Assembly: GCA_015065605.1 (NCBI GenBank)
Contig: SVPZ01000002.1
Coordinates: 51,288 to 115,287, forward strand
DNA length: 64,000 bases
Direction: 5' to 3'
Source of the DNA: Oscillospiraceae bacterium
GTDB lineage: Bacteria > Bacillota > Clostridia > Oscillospirales > Acutalibacteraceae
How positions within the stretch are numbered: position 1 is the stretch's first letter; every line of letters begins with the position of its first letter. A program made the translations under genes and the position numbers. Under the pieces are notes generated by a model, which made no database searches, was not told where the DNA came from, and saw only the letters and a list, made by a program, of their open reading frames with translations. Of this stretch, positions 32,447-41,463 are shown in pieces.

Positions 32447-34260
32447 GACTGTAACGATTTTAAATTATAAAATTCGCCTTTTTTCTCCATAAGTTCCTCG
32501 TAATTTCCGAACTCTACGCATTTTCCGTCACGGATAACTGCGATTTTATCGGCATTTCTTATTGTGGAAAGTCGGTGAGCAACTATAAAGGTTGTTCTGT
32601 TTTTTGTAAGGTTTTCAATAGCCTTTTGAATTTCTGCTTCCGATACGCTGTCAAGCGCACTGGTGGCTTCATCGAAAATAATCACTTCGGGGTCGCGTAT
32701 AATTGCTCTGGCTATGGCAATTCGCTGCTTTTGACCGCCCGAAAGTTTATCGCCGTGCTCTCCTACGCTTGTATTGACACCTTTCGGAAGTTTTTCAATA
32801 ACACTTGTGAGCTGAGCGGCTTCGATAACTTCATTTAATCTTTCTTTTGAAATTTTGGGGTTTCCATAGGTAATATTCTCTTTTATTGTACCTGAGAATA
32901 AAATGGTTTTCTGAGGTACTACGGATAAGAAACGTCGATAACTGTGAAGGTCTATATCTTTAACGTTTTGTCCGTCTATTAACAGACTTCCTTTTGAAAC
33001 GTTATAAAAGCCTGTCACAAGGCTTATTATAGTGCTTTTGCCTGAACCCGATTCACCTACAAGGGCAATTGTTTCTCCTTTGTTCACCTTTAAATCAAGA
33101 CCGTTTAAGACGGGGGACTCATCATCGTATTTGAAGAATACGTTTTTAAATTCGTATTGACCGTCAAGTTTTTTGAGTTTTATCTTTCCAGCGTTATTTT
33201 CTACGTCACCGGCAGAAAGAATTTCACCTATAGAGTTTACCGATTCAAGACCTTTTGAGAGAATCGGGAGAACCGAAACTATGCCGTTTACGTGACCTAA
33301 CAGGGTAGTAAAGTAGGTTTGGTAAAGGGTGATATCACCAATATCCTTTATTACGCCTTTGACGGCAAGATACCCCGTAAAGAATAGGCAGACTATTTGC
33401 GCCAAAGACATAAACACCCATACCACAGAACCGAAAAGACTTTGAACGAAATCAAGGTTGTATCCTTTTTGGGCGGCTACGGTTACTTCGTTTGTGATTT
33501 TTTTAATTTCCTTTTCTTCGAGCGCATGTGCGCGGGTGACGGGAACCAGTTCCAGCATATCAATAACGCTTGAAGAGGTGTTTTCCATAGTTTTTCTGAA
33601 TTCGGAATTTTTCTCCCTCATCGGTTTTCTGAATTTTGCCATAAGAAAAGCGAAGAATGGTATGCAAATCAGAAACATAAAAAACACCGGTACGCTTTTT
33701 CTTATTATGATAACAAGGGTGATACTCATATCAGCAACAACGCGAAGTATTACGTTGAAAATCTGAGAAGAAAGTGCTTCAACACTTTCTACGTCACGCA
33801 TTACTTTGGACTGAATTTTACCTGTTGGCATCTCCTTATGGAAACCAATAGAAAGTTGTTGCAGTTTTCTGACCATTGCGCCTCGAAGTATTGCTTCAAC
33901 CTTTCGTTTTGCTTTACTGAAAAAGTGCGAATGTATCATATGGGTGGGAATGTTTTGCACTAAAACAATAAAAGCGATTATGAAATCTATGATAAGTCGC
34001 CGCGTAGCGCCCGAAGGCATTTCTATGATAGTATTGATAACGTCTGCCGTAATCAGCGGAATTACCCATACCGGCAACTGTTTTATGACAAAAAATAAAG
34101 ACGAGACTAACAGATTTTTGTAGTCACCCTTATAGATTCCGAAAAGGACTCTCAGACCCTTTCCGTTATGCTTTCGGTAACAATCAATAATCTGTTCTTC
34201 TCGCCGTAGAATTTCGGTATTGCTTAAAATTTTTTTTGATTTGTTTGCTTTTTTATTCAT
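32443..34260 (-). CDS. ABC exporter, fused membrane and ATPase domains
   Basis: 605-aa type IV ABC half-transporter. Six predicted membrane helices in the N-terminal 330 residues (for example VVADMSITLVIII and MFLICIPFFAFLMA) and an ATPase with Walker A GESGSGKST, Q-loop VPQKT, signature LSGGQKQRIA, Walker B VIIFDEATSALDS and H-loop VAHRLST. Works as a homodimer or with an unseen partner; drug, lipid or peptide export is all that family supports. AGGAG lies 10 nt before the ATG at 34260. A DtxR-type regulator gene lies upstream on the same strand. Confidence 0.9.
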   Translation of the reverse strand: MNKKANKSKKILSNTEILRREEQIIDCYRKHNGKGLRVLFGIYKGDYKNLLVSSLFFVIKQLPVWVIPLITADVINTIIEMPSGATRRLIIDFIIAFIVLVQNIPTHMIHSHFFSKAKRKVEAILRGAMVRKLQQLSIGFHKEMPTGKIQSKVMRDVESVEALSSQIFNVILRVVADMSITLVIIIRKSVPVFFMFLICIPFFAFLMAKFRKPMREKNSEFRKTMENTSSSVIDMLELVPVTRAHALEEKEIKKITNEVTVAAQKGYNLDFVQSLFGSVVWVFMSLAQIVCLFFTGYLAVKGVIKDIGDITLYQTYFTTLLGHVNGIVSVLPILSKGLESVNSIGEILSAGDVENNAGKIKLKKLDGQYEFKNVFFKYDDESPVLNGLDLKVNKGETIALVGESGSGKSTIISLVTGFYNVSKGSLLIDGQNVKDIDLHSYRRFLSVVPQKTILFSGTIKENITYGNPKISKERLNEVIEAAQLTSVIEKLPKGVNTSVGEHGDKLSGGQKQRIAIARAIIRDPEVIIFDEATSALDSVSEAEIQKAIENLTKNRTTFIVAHRLSTIRNADKIAVIRDGKCVEFGNYEELMEKKGEFYNLKSLQS

Positions 34261-34370
34261 ACAAATCACACTCCTGCGTGGGAAAAAAGAGGCTATTAAG
34301 TTTTAGTGTCCTATGAGAAGAGGTTTCTTCAAGGACTTTATAACACAATGAAAAACAAAAGTCAATACTT

Positions 34371-34736
34371 TTAACTGAAGTTTATGAATTTTTTCAGCGC
34401 CTTAAAGGTGACGTCGCTTATATCGTGTTCGATTTTACAGGCATCCTCGGTTGCGGTTGTTTTATCAACACCCAGTTTTATTAAACATTCGGTGATTACC
34501 GTGTGTCTTTCGTAAATTTTTTCTGCTATTTCTTCGCCTTCTTCTGTAAGGGTGAGATAACCTTCATCATCCATTTTAACAAATCCACCGTTTTTTAAAA
34601 GACCGACGGCTCTGCTTACGCTTGGCTTTGAAAAACCGCGGTATTCGACTACGTCGATAGAGCGGACTTTTTTGAGTTTTTTTGACAGCACGTAAATTGA
34701 TTCGAGATACATTTCTCCTGATTCTTTAAGAGTCAT
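34371..34736 (-). CDS. DtxR/MntR-family metal-dependent regulator
   Basis: 121-aa protein with the DtxR winged HTH (VRSIDVVEYRGFSKPSVSRAV, shortened here to its core) and the helical dimerisation/metal domain (ERHTVITECLIKLG, DACKIEHDISD), whose His, Cys and Glu residues match MntR/TroR-type metal ligands. It lacks the C-terminal SH3-like domain, as MntR-like members do. GGAGGGAC precedes the ATG. Located 110 bp upstream of the ABC exporter gene; feoB of this window is far away but could be a target. Confidence 0.85.
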   Translation of the reverse strand: MTLKESGEMYLESIYVLSKKLKKVRSIDVVEYRGFSKPSVSRAVGLLKNGGFVKMDDEGYLTLTEEGEEIAEKIYERHTVITECLIKLGVDKTTATEDACKIEHDISDVTFKALKKFINFS

Positions 34737-34925
34737 AACGTCCCTCCGATGTGTGTTTATTATATGTTACCACATTTTAATAAAAAAAGCAAGAAAAGGC
34801 AATTTTAAAAATCTTTAATTTGAAAGCGAGAGGAAATAATAATTAACGAACTACTAAATCTATGTAAAAAAGTCGTCTTTTGACACAATATGTAATAAAA
34901 TCTGTGGGTTTTATACAAATATAAT

Positions 34926-34954
34926 TTGACAAAGGTGAAGTAGAGGTGTATAAT
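34926..34954 (+). promoter_or_regulatory. Consensus promoter of murA
   Basis: Perfect TTGACA (34926-34931), 17-nt spacer, perfect TATAAT (34949-34954), 83 nt before the murA start. The 300-bp gap before murA otherwise holds only AT-rich sequence and this promoter. Confidence 0.85.
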
Positions 34955-35037
34955 GATGGCTGAGGTAGTGTTTCTTGCACTATTTCTTTTTAGTGAATGT
35001 TCTCATTTAAAATGTTAAAATAAACGGAGAGAAAACA

Positions 35038-36294
35038 GTGGAAAAGTATGTTATAGAAGGCGGTAAAGCTTTAAAGGGCGAAGTACATATAAGCGGTGCA
35101 AAAAATGCTGCCGTTGCAATACTCCCTGCCGTTTTACTTGCCGATGAACCCTGTATAGTGGAAAATCTCCCCGACATTTCCGATGTCAGTTTGTTACTTA
35201 AGAGTATGACTACTCTTGGAGCAAAGGTTGAAATGCTTGATGTAAACACCGCAAAAATTGATCCTACCGGTATAAAGTCTTATATAGTAACCAAAGATAT
35301 GAGCAGTGGTATGCGTGCTTCAAGTTACTTTTTGGGCGCACTGCTTGGCCGTTTTAATAAGGCTAAGGTGGCTCCTCCCGGTGGTTGCGATTTTGGTGTA
35401 AGACCGATTGACCAGCATATCAAGGGCTTTGAAGCTATGGGTGCAAAGGTTTCCTGTGAAAACGATATGGTTGTTTGCCGTGCAGAACAGCTTATGGGTA
35501 ACTATGTTTATCTCGATATGGTTTCTGTAGGCGCTACCATTAATATTATGTTGGCAGCCGCAAAAGCAAAGGGTATGACCGTTATCGAAAATGCGGCAAG
35601 AGAACCGCATATAGTTGACCTTGCAAATTTCCTTAACTCAATGGGCGCGAACATTATGGGCGCAGGTACCAACGTTATTAAAATCCGCGGTGTTGAAAAA
35701 CTTCACGGCGTTACCTACAGTATAATCCCTGACCAGATTGAAGCGGGTACTTATCTTGTTGCCGCCGTAGCTACGGGTGGTGACGTTACAATAACCAACG
35801 TAACCCCTAAACATCTTGAATCTATAGTTGCAAAACTTATTGAAGCAGGCGCAACGGTTGAACAGTTTGATGAAGCGGTACGTATTAAAATGGAAAGACG
35901 CCCACGTCGTTGTCAGGTAAAAACAATGCCTCATCCGGGATTCCCCACCGATATGCAACCTCAGATGACTACTATGCTCACAATTGCTGAAGGTGAAAGC
36001 ACCGTATATGAAAGTGTGTGGGACAACCGTTTCCGTTATATAGATGAACTCAAAAAAATGGGCGCCGACGTCAATGTTGAAGGCAAGCGCGCTATTATAA
36101 ACGGAAAAGATTCGCTTACTCCTGCCGTAGTAAACGCAACCGACTTAAGAGCAGGCGCCGCAATGGTTATTGCAGGACTTATGGCACCCGGTAAAACCGT
36201 GGTACAAAATATTGAATACATTGACCGAGGCTATGAAAATCTGGTAGAAAAATTTGAAAAACTCGGCGGTGTTATTCACAGGGTTTCCGAATAA
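35038..36294 (+). CDS. murA: UDP-N-acetylglucosamine 1-carboxyvinyltransferase
   Basis: 418-aa MurA, the first committed enzyme of peptidoglycan precursor synthesis (enolpyruvyl transfer from PEP to UDP-GlcNAc). The active-site Cys117 is in APPGGCDFGVRPID; the substrate region HISGAKNAA near the N-terminus and RYIDELKKMGA near the C-terminus are typical. Full family length. It starts with GTG, supported by GGAG 8 nt upstream. The Cys (not Asp) form predicts fosfomycin sensitivity by family knowledge. Confidence 0.95.
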   Translation: MEKYVIEGGKALKGEVHISGAKNAAVAILPAVLLADEPCIVENLPDISDVSLLLKSMTTLGAKVEMLDVNTAKIDPTGIKSYIVTKDMSSGMRASSYFLGALLGRFNKAKVAPPGGCDFGVRPIDQHIKGFEAMGAKVSCENDMVVCRAEQLMGNYVYLDMVSVGATINIMLAAAKAKGMTVIENAAREPHIVDLANFLNSMGANIMGAGTNVIKIRGVEKLHGVTYSIIPDQIEAGTYLVAAVATGGDVTITNVTPKHLESIVAKLIEAGATVEQFDEAVRIKMERRPRRCQVKTMPHPGFPTDMQPQMTTMLTIAEGESTVYESVWDNRFRYIDELKKMGADVNVEGKRAIINGKDSLTPAVVNATDLRAGAAMVIAGLMAPGKTVVQNIEYIDRGYENLVEKFEKLGGVIHRVSE

Positions 36295-36298
36295 CTTT

Positions 36299-36325
36299 AA
36301 AGGGAGGTTTTTCCTCCCTTTATTA
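36299..36325 (+). terminator. Terminator after murA
   Basis: 9-bp stem AAAGGGAGG/CCTCCCTTT with a T-rich loop. Confidence 0.7.
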
Positions 36326-36351
36326 TATATATGTAAGAGGGAGATGAAAAA

Positions 36352-37140
36352 ATGGCAAAACTTTGTCCGCTTTTTAGCGGAAGTAAAGCAAACTGCACCT
36401 ACCTTTCGGGTAACGACGGCGCGTTGCTTATAGATGCAGGGGCTTCTTGTTCGGCTATACTTAAATCAATTGAGGCGCTGGGTGAAAGTGTTGACAGAAT
36501 ACGTGCCATACTCATCACTCATGAACATACCGACCATATAAAAGGTCTTAAAGCTCTTCTTAAAAAAATTGACGTTCCCGTTATGGCTTCGCAAAAAACT
36601 CTTGAAACACTTTATAACGTTAACGTGTTAAATGATGAAGCAAAAACAGTAGCGCTTGGCGAAACTGCTTTTGAAAGCGAAGTGGGTAAAATAATACGTT
36701 TTGAAACAATGCACGACTGCGAGGGCTCCAGCGGATATAAAATTGATTTTGGTAACGATAGCACGGCGGCGGTTTGTACCGATCTTGGCGTCGTTACTCC
36801 CTCTGTAAGAGAGGCGCTCAGCGGTTGCAGTACGGTACTTCTTGAATCAAATCACGATTTAAGGATGCTTCAGAACGGACCTTATCCTCCTGAACTTAAA
36901 ATCAGAATTGCAGGGGAGAGGGGGCATCTTTCAAATGCCGCCGCCGCTTGCGAACTCGTTTCTCTGCTTAAAAGCGGTACTAAGCGTTTCGTTCTGGGAC
37001 ACCTTAGCGAAAACAATAATCTTCCTGCTTTGGCACTTAGAACAAGCGAGTCTGCGCTGATGGATGCGGGTGCTAAAAAAGGTATTGATTATACGTTGTT
37101 TTGCGCTTTGAGAGAAAACAAGGAAACGGTATATTTCTAA
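36352..37140 (+). CDS. YycJ/WalJ-type metallo-beta-lactamase-fold hydrolase
   Basis: 262-aa MBL-fold protein with ITHEHTDHIKGL (zinc site), ETMHDCEGSSGY, TDLGVVT and a late HLSENNNL, the pattern of the YycJ/WalJ family. In Bacillus YycJ is a 5'-nucleic-acid-associated MBL nuclease-type protein linked to the WalRK cell-wall system and to DNA repair; here there is no walRK next to it. GAGGGAGATG supplies the RBS. Confidence 0.85.
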   Translation: MAKLCPLFSGSKANCTYLSGNDGALLIDAGASCSAILKSIEALGESVDRIRAILITHEHTDHIKGLKALLKKIDVPVMASQKTLETLYNVNVLNDEAKTVALGETAFESEVGKIIRFETMHDCEGSSGYKIDFGNDSTAAVCTDLGVVTPSVREALSGCSTVLLESNHDLRMLQNGPYPPELKIRIAGERGHLSNAAAACELVSLLKSGTKRFVLGHLSENNNLPALALRTSESALMDAGAKKGIDYTLFCALRENKETVYF

Positions 37141-37166
37141 AAATTTTCAAATATTAAAAAAAAGGC

Positions 37167-37195
37167 TTGACCGAGGGTGCATTTTGTGATATAAT
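37167..37195 (+). promoter_or_regulatory. Promoter of the rpmG-secE-nusG operon
   Basis: TTGACC (37167-37172), 17-nt spacer, perfect TATAAT (37190-37195). Confidence 0.8.
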
Positions 37196-37201
37196 TGCTG
37201 T

Positions 37202-37380
37202 ACCTCTAAGGAGTCTTTTTTTTTGTTTGGACTCTATTCTGTAAAAGTTCTCGTGTTTCGGAGTGCTTACCTTTCGTATGGCGACATAATGCGAAGGGTC
37301 CGAAGAGTTACTTAACTGAGGGAGGCGTTTACTGCGTATTCGCAGCAAAAAAATATTTCCGTAAAGCGGGAGGTGCCGTT
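37202..37380 (+). promoter_or_regulatory. Structured 5' leader of rpmG
   Basis: About 180-nt untranslated leader with nested complementarity: TTCGGA/TCCGAA enclosing ACCTTTCG/CGAAGGGT (8 bp, one G-T), plus CTGCG/CGCAG near 37331-37345 followed by an A run, and an early T9 tract (37216-37224) after GGAGTC. Long structured leaders on r-protein operons often serve autogenous control. I do not know a named family for this one. Confidence 0.55.
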
Positions 37381-37530
37381 ATGAGAGTAAAAATCACACT
37401 CGCTTGTACTGAGTGCAAGCAGCGCAATTACAACACAATGAAAAACAAGAAGAACGATCCGGACAGACTTGAAATGAACAAATATTGCAAGTTCTGCAGA
37501 AAGCACACCGTTCATAAGGAAACTAAATAA
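37381..37530 (+). CDS. rpmG: 50S ribosomal protein L33
   Basis: 49-aa zinc-ribbon form of L33. It opens [17 protein letters not shown] and closes with [14 protein letters not shown]; the two Cys-x-x-Cys pairs are complete, so this is the C+ (zinc-binding) paralogue. GGGAGG lies 7 nt before the ATG. It has the usual clostridial place in front of secE and nusG; no tRNA-Trp lies between, unlike in some Firmicutes. Confidence 0.95.
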   Translation: MRVKITLACTECKQRNYNTMKNKKNDPDRLEMNKYCKFCRKHTVHKETK

Positions 37531-37541
37531 GGAGAGCTGAT

Positions 37542-38228
37542 ATGATGAAAGTTATCAATAAAGCTTGTCAGGTTTTAGCTACCCTTTGCAGTATTTCTGC
37601 TTTGGTTTTCTTCTTCTTTAATTTCGCCAGCCTCACAACAAACGAAGCAGGCGTAATTTCTGTAAGCGGTCTTCAGATGGGATTCGGTTCCGAAGTAATC
37701 GAGGGAACAAAAATCGCTAAAAGCGCAGACGTTCTTTTCTGCTTCCTTCTTTCCGTTCTCGGTGTTGCTCTTTCGGTATTTACATTCTTCTCCAAGTCTA
37801 AAGGCTTAAAGTATTTTGCTTCCGGTATTAATGCCGCAGTTGCAATTTATATGCTTGTTATTGCCCTTAGCAATCCTTGGAAGTTTGTTGATACCCGTCC
37901 GTTCACTGCAACAGGCGTTGAGTACACTTCTTTCGTTCTTATAGTATCCTTAGTGATGTTTGCCGCACTTATTTTCAGTGTTGCATATTTCCTTTTGGAC
38001 GACTATATTGAAGTTCTTGAATCCAAAGGCTCTAAGAAGTTTATCTTAAAGAGAATTGCTCAGTTCTTCAAGGACTATAAGAGTGAGTGCAAGAAGATTG
38101 TTTGGCCCGGTCTTAAAGAAGTTCTTAAAAACACCGGTATAGTATTGGTTATGTTTATTATAATCGGTGCGATTATTTGGCTCGTTGACTTTGGTCTTGG
38201 TACTTTACTTGAAAGTATCTGGAAATAA
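37542..38228 (+). CDS. secE: SecE with a large N-terminal membrane extension
   Basis: 228-aa protein. The C-terminal 65 residues are a classical SecE (FFKDYKSECKKIVWPGLKEV then one membrane helix), the stabilising subunit of the SecYEG translocon. The first 160 residues are an additional membrane domain with about four helices (around 7-28, 63-83, 95-110 and 130-150) that ordinary Firmicute SecE, about 60-75 aa, lacks. There is no frameshift; both parts are in one frame with one RBS (AGGAGAG at 37529-37535). The extension resembles small four-helix membrane proteins of Clostridia; its purpose is unknown. Confidence 0.9.
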   Translation: MMKVINKACQVLATLCSISALVFFFFNFASLTTNEAGVISVSGLQMGFGSEVIEGTKIAKSADVLFCFLLSVLGVALSVFTFFSKSKGLKYFASGINAAVAIYMLVIALSNPWKFVDTRPFTATGVEYTSFVLIVSLVMFAALIFSVAYFLLDDYIEVLESKGSKKFILKRIAQFFKDYKSECKKIVWPGLKEVLKNTGIVLVMFIIIGAIIWLVDFGLGTLLESIWK

Positions 38229-38239
38229 GGAGAACCAAT

Positions 38240-38761
38240 ATGTCTGAACAAGCAAAATGGTATGTAGTGCAGACCATGTCGGGTTACGAAAATAAAGTAG
38301 CTACCGACCTTGCTACTATGGTAGAAAACCGTAAGATGCAGGATTTAATCGTGGATATTAAAATCCCCACCGAAAAGGTAACAGAGGTGAAGGATGATAA
38401 GGTTCGCGAGGTAGAACGTAAAATTTTCCCCGGATATGTTCTAATCAAAATGATCGTTACTAACGATTCCTGGTACGTAGTCCGTAACATTCGCGGCTGC
38501 ACAGGATTTGTAGGTCCCGAATCAAAACCCGTACCCCTTACTGATGAAGAGGTAGCGTCCCTGGGCGTTGAAAAGCACAGCGTTGAGGTTGGTTACAATG
38601 TGGGTGACCGCGTTGTTATCGTTAGTGGACCTCTTAAAGACTTCGCAGGCGTTGTTAAAGAAATTAATGTCGCAGATAACAGCGTTAGCGTAGGAATTGA
38701 TGCGTTCGGTAGAGAAACTATTGCCGAACTCGAGCTGGATCAGATTGTTCTGGCTGACTAA
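38240..38761 (+). CDS. nusG: Transcription termination/antitermination factor NusG
   Basis: 173-aa NusG: NGN domain opening WYVVQTMSGYENKV, FPGYVLIKM in the RNA polymerase contact region, and the KOW domain with GDRVVIVSGPLKDFAG. It modulates elongation and couples to ribosomes. Follows secE after 11 nt with AAGGAG as RBS. Confidence 0.96.
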   Translation: MSEQAKWYVVQTMSGYENKVATDLATMVENRKMQDLIVDIKIPTEKVTEVKDDKVREVERKIFPGYVLIKMIVTNDSWYVVRNIRGCTGFVGPESKPVPLTDEEVASLGVEKHSVEVGYNVGDRVVIVSGPLKDFAGVVKEINVADNSVSVGIDAFGRETIAELELDQIVLAD

Positions 38762-38769
38762 TTAAGGTA

Positions 38770-38905
38770 ATAATACGGTTTGACCGTTTATTATGCGGCT
38801 GTCTCGCCGCTGACACCGTTCGGTGTCGCAAGTGGGAGGAGCATAAATTCTTTTAAGATGCTCCGCCAAGTGTAAATAAACACTGTTACCACAATTTTGG
38901 AGGTG
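38770..38905 (+). promoter_or_regulatory. L11-L1 operon leader (r-protein autoregulation)
   Basis: The nusG-rplK gap has successive stems: GCGGC/GCCGC (38792-38807), GACACCG/CGGTGTC (38809-38824) and GGAGCAT/ATGCTCC (38837-38863) around the GTGGGAGGAGC segment typical of L1-binding leaders in Firmicutes. By family knowledge L1 binds here to repress rplK-rplA. Confidence 0.7.
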
Positions 38906-38911
38906 CAAAAA

Positions 38912-39337
38912 ATGGCTCAAAAAATTATAGGCTACATTAAATTGCAGATCCCCGCAGGTAAAGCAACTCCTGCCCCCCCGGTAGGTCCTGCTCTGGGTCA
39001 GCACGGTGTAAACATTATGGCTTTCACCAAGGAGTTCAATGAACGCACAAAGAATGATATGGGACTTATTATCCCTGTTGTAATCACTGTTTACGCAGAC
39101 CATTCTTTCAGCTTCGTTACAAAGACTCCTCCTGCCGCTGTTCTTATTAAGAAGGCTTGCGGTATTGAATCCGCATCCGGCACACCTAACAAAACCAAGG
39201 TTGCCAAGATCACCAGCGAGCAGATTAGAAAAATCGCAGAAACAAAAATGCCCGACCTTAACGCTGCAAGTATCGAAACCGCTATGAGTATGATAGCAGG
39301 TACCGCACGTAGTATGGGCGTAGAAGTAGTCGATTGA
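38912..39337 (+). CDS. rplK: 50S ribosomal protein L11
   Basis: 141-aa L11 with the N-terminal [19 protein letters not shown] block (thiostrepton region and RNA-binding C-domain intact). The start at 38912 follows GGAGGTG by 6 nt; the frame extended to 38897 is rejected. Part of the GTPase-associated centre. Confidence 0.96.
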   Translation: MAQKIIGYIKLQIPAGKATPAPPVGPALGQHGVNIMAFTKEFNERTKNDMGLIIPVVITVYADHSFSFVTKTPPAAVLIKKACGIESASGTPNKTKVAKITSEQIRKIAETKMPDLNAASIETAMSMIAGTARSMGVEVVD

Positions 39338-39393
39338 TTCTCTCTCGTGGGAGGAAATTTCCGATTTAACCACTTATTGGGAGGTAAAATAAA

Positions 39394-40089
39394 GTGAAAC
39401 ACGGTAAAAAATATTTAGCCAGCGCACAGCTTATTGAACCCGGTAAGCTTTATGACGCTGAAGAAGCAACAGCAATCGTTGTAAAGACTGCTGCTGCAAA
39501 ATTTGATGAAACAGTAGAAATCCACGTACGTCTTGGTGTTGACTCTCGTCACGCTGATCAGCAGGTTCGCGGTGCAGTAGTTCTTCCTAACGGTACCGGT
39601 AAGACTGTACGTGCCCTTGTTCTTGCTAAGGGCGACAAGGCTGATGCTGCTCTTGCTGCAGGCGCAGACTTTGTTGGTGCAGAAGATATGGTTGCTAAAA
39701 TCCAAAACGAAAACTGGTTGGATTTCGACGTAGTAATTGCAACACCCGATATGATGGGTCTTGTAGGTCGTCTTGGTAAGGTTCTCGGCCCCCGTGGCTT
39801 GATGCCTTCTCCTAAGGCCGGTACTGTTACTCCTGACGTTGCTAAGGCTGTTGCTGAAGCTAAGGCAGGTAAAATTGAGTACCGTCTTGATAAGACCAAC
39901 ATCATCCACTGCCCCATCGGTAAGGTTTCCTTTGGTGCTGAAAAGCTTCAGCAAAACTTTGATGCTCTTATGGGTGCTATTATTAAGGCTAAGCCTGAGG
40001 CTGCTAAAGGTCAGTACATCAAGTCTTGTGTACTTGCTACCACTATGGGCCCCGGTATAAAGCTCAACGTTGCTAAGTTTGGTAACTAA
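39394..40089 (+). CDS. rplA: 50S ribosomal protein L1
   Basis: 231-aa L1, with [18 protein letters not shown] and [14 protein letters not shown] signatures. GTG start with GGGAGG 9 nt upstream. Binds 23S rRNA in the L1 stalk and regulates its own operon. Strong codon bias. Confidence 0.96.
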   Translation: MKHGKKYLASAQLIEPGKLYDAEEATAIVVKTAAAKFDETVEIHVRLGVDSRHADQQVRGAVVLPNGTGKTVRALVLAKGDKADAALAAGADFVGAEDMVAKIQNENWLDFDVVIATPDMMGLVGRLGKVLGPRGLMPSPKAGTVTPDVAKAVAEAKAGKIEYRLDKTNIIHCPIGKVSFGAEKLQQNFDALMGAIIKAKPEAAKGQYIKSCVLATTMGPGIKLNVAKFGN

Positions 40090-40112
40090 TATTAACAAAT
40101 AAAACCGTATTT

Positions 40113-40150
40113 GAGGCACACTCCTAAGGGAAGTGTGCCTCAGTTATTTA
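40113..40150 (+). terminator. Hairpin after rplA
   Basis: 10-bp stem GAGGCACACT/AGTGTGCCTC with a 9-nt loop; only a weak T tail (AGTTATTTAT). A second hairpin AAACGGAGA/TCTCCGTTT follows (40157-40195). Confidence 0.65.
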
Positions 40151-40196
40151 TATAGAAAAAACGGAGACTACTTCTTTATGAAGCATCTCCGTTTCT

Positions 40197-40691
40197 ATGA
40201 ATATGCGAAAGAGCATCAGAGGTGGAATTTTCAGAGCAGGTACGGGAAGCGCTATGGAATATATTGTAAGCGCCAAAAAGGTTGGTGCAACAGCAGACGG
40301 AAGATATGCATTTTCTCCTTACGGCTCAAGTTTTTCACCCTCGCCTGAATGTAAAACAAAAGGAGTACTCTCCTGTATTAAATCGTTTACAAAATATGAT
40401 TTAAGTGATATAATAAACGGCGGTCCGTTAACCCTTGAAATTCACGATACGGTTTTTAGAAATAATGATGGAATTAAAAAGGTGGCGAAGCTGGTTAAAT
40501 GCTTTATAGACCGCGGAGGTCATCAGCTACAGCTGAACTCGGTTAATCGCGACGTGCTTATAAACGCTCAAAAAAATCCTGAAGATTATAAAAATCTGAT
40601 AGTCAGAGTATGGGGTTGGAGTGGATATTTTACCGAACTTGCCAAAGAATATCAGGACCATATAATAAAAAGAACCGAATTTACAATTTAA
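40197..40691 (+). pseudogene. C-terminal fragment of a PflD-type glycyl radical enzyme
   Basis: 164-codon frame equivalent to only the last fifth of a dehydratase/PflD-type glycyl radical enzyme (normally about 800 aa). Recognisable blocks: AGTGSAMEYIVSAKK, NGGPLTLEIHDTVFRN, GGHQLQLNSVNRDVLINAQ and the radical motif RVWGWSGYF with Gly140, ending with the usual DHIIKRTEF. The catalytic Cys barrel is absent. No convincing RBS precedes the ATG at 40197 or the internal one at 40254. Most likely a decayed gene end, but a stand-alone radical domain akin to GrcA/YfiD (127 aa) is a real alternative. It belongs to a different subclass from the intact enzyme at 23422. Confidence 0.75.
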
Positions 40692-40705
40692 AATAAAAAA
40701 AGTGT

Positions 40706-40734
40706 TGACAAACGGTACGTGTTTGTGTATAATA
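40706..40734 (+). promoter_or_regulatory. Consensus promoter of rplJL
   Basis: Perfect TTGACA (40706-40711), 17-nt spacer, perfect TATAAT (40729-40734). Confidence 0.88.
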
Positions 40735-40739
40735 CTTTT

Positions 40740-40870
40740 GTTGCATTACTTGAGACAGTAGGTTCCAACTTTGGAGTAAGCTTAGCGCCTACCGAGGTGA
40801 GCAGAACATTATAATTTATTTTTAATGTTTCAGTCTGTTCCTCGTCTCAGGGAACAGACTTTTTTTATTA
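40740..40870 (+). promoter_or_regulatory. L10 leader with attenuator
   Basis: Typical ribosomal L10 leader between promoter and rplJ: the segment GCGCCTACCGAGGTGAGCAG (40787-40806) is the recognised core for binding of the L10(L12)4 complex, followed by a 10-bp terminator stem AGTCTGTTCC/GGAACAGACT and T7 (40832-40867). Binding of excess L10-L12 is known to favour termination. Confidence 0.85.
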
Positions 40871-40891
40871 TTTTTTACGGAGGTGAAATTA

Positions 40892-41401
40892 ATGCCTAAT
40901 GCAAAAGTTTTAGAGGAAAAGAAAGCGATAGTTGCTTCCCTTGCTGAAAAACTTCAGAATTCCGTAGCCGGCGTTATCGTTGACTATACCGGTACTTCTG
41001 TTGCAGATGATACTGCTCTTCGTAAGGAGCTTCGTGAGGCCGGCGTTGATTATTTCGTAGTTAAGAATACTCTTCTTGCCCGTGCTATCGAAGGCACCGA
41101 CCTTGAGGGTATGAAGGAAGTTCTTGAAGGAACCACCGCTCTTGCAATCTCTAAAGAAGATCACGTTTGCGCTGCTCGTATTCTTTGCAAGTTCGCAGAA
41201 AGCCACGAAAACTTCAAGGTTAAATCCGGTTATCTCGACGGTAAAGTTATCGATACCGCAATGATTGAAAGCCTTGCAAAACTCCCCAGCAGAGAAGTTC
41301 TTCTCGCTACAGTTCTCAGCGCTTTCCAGGCACCTATGGCAAGCTTTGCTCGTGCCGTTCAGGCCATCGTTGATAAAGACGGTGAAGCCGCTGCTGAATA
41401 A
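40892..41401 (+). CDS. rplJ: 50S ribosomal protein L10
   Basis: 169-aa L10 with the N-terminal rRNA-binding domain ([20 protein letters not shown]) and the C-terminal helix for L7/L12 dimers. The ATG at 40892 follows GGAGGTG by 7 nt; a GTG at 40883 inside this RBS is rejected. Confidence 0.95.
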   Translation: MPNAKVLEEKKAIVASLAEKLQNSVAGVIVDYTGTSVADDTALRKELREAGVDYFVVKNTLLARAIEGTDLEGMKEVLEGTTALAISKEDHVCAARILCKFAESHENFKVKSGYLDGKVIDTAMIESLAKLPSREVLLATVLSAFQAPMASFARAVQAIVDKDGEAAAE

Positions 41402-41463
41402 TTCAGCTTATAAAAATAATTAAAAACAAAAAACTATATTTATTTAAATTGGAGGAAAATAAA

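Noticed and set aside
37141..37380. Possible tRNA-Trp before secE, as in some Firmicutes
   Set aside because: No cloverleaf with a CCA anticodon or TTCGA/GGTTC arm could be traced; the stems there are longer and nested, as in a leader RNA.
38762..40119. Minus-strand frames opposite rplK and rplA
   Set aside because: Antisense shadows of ribosomal protein genes with biased codons.
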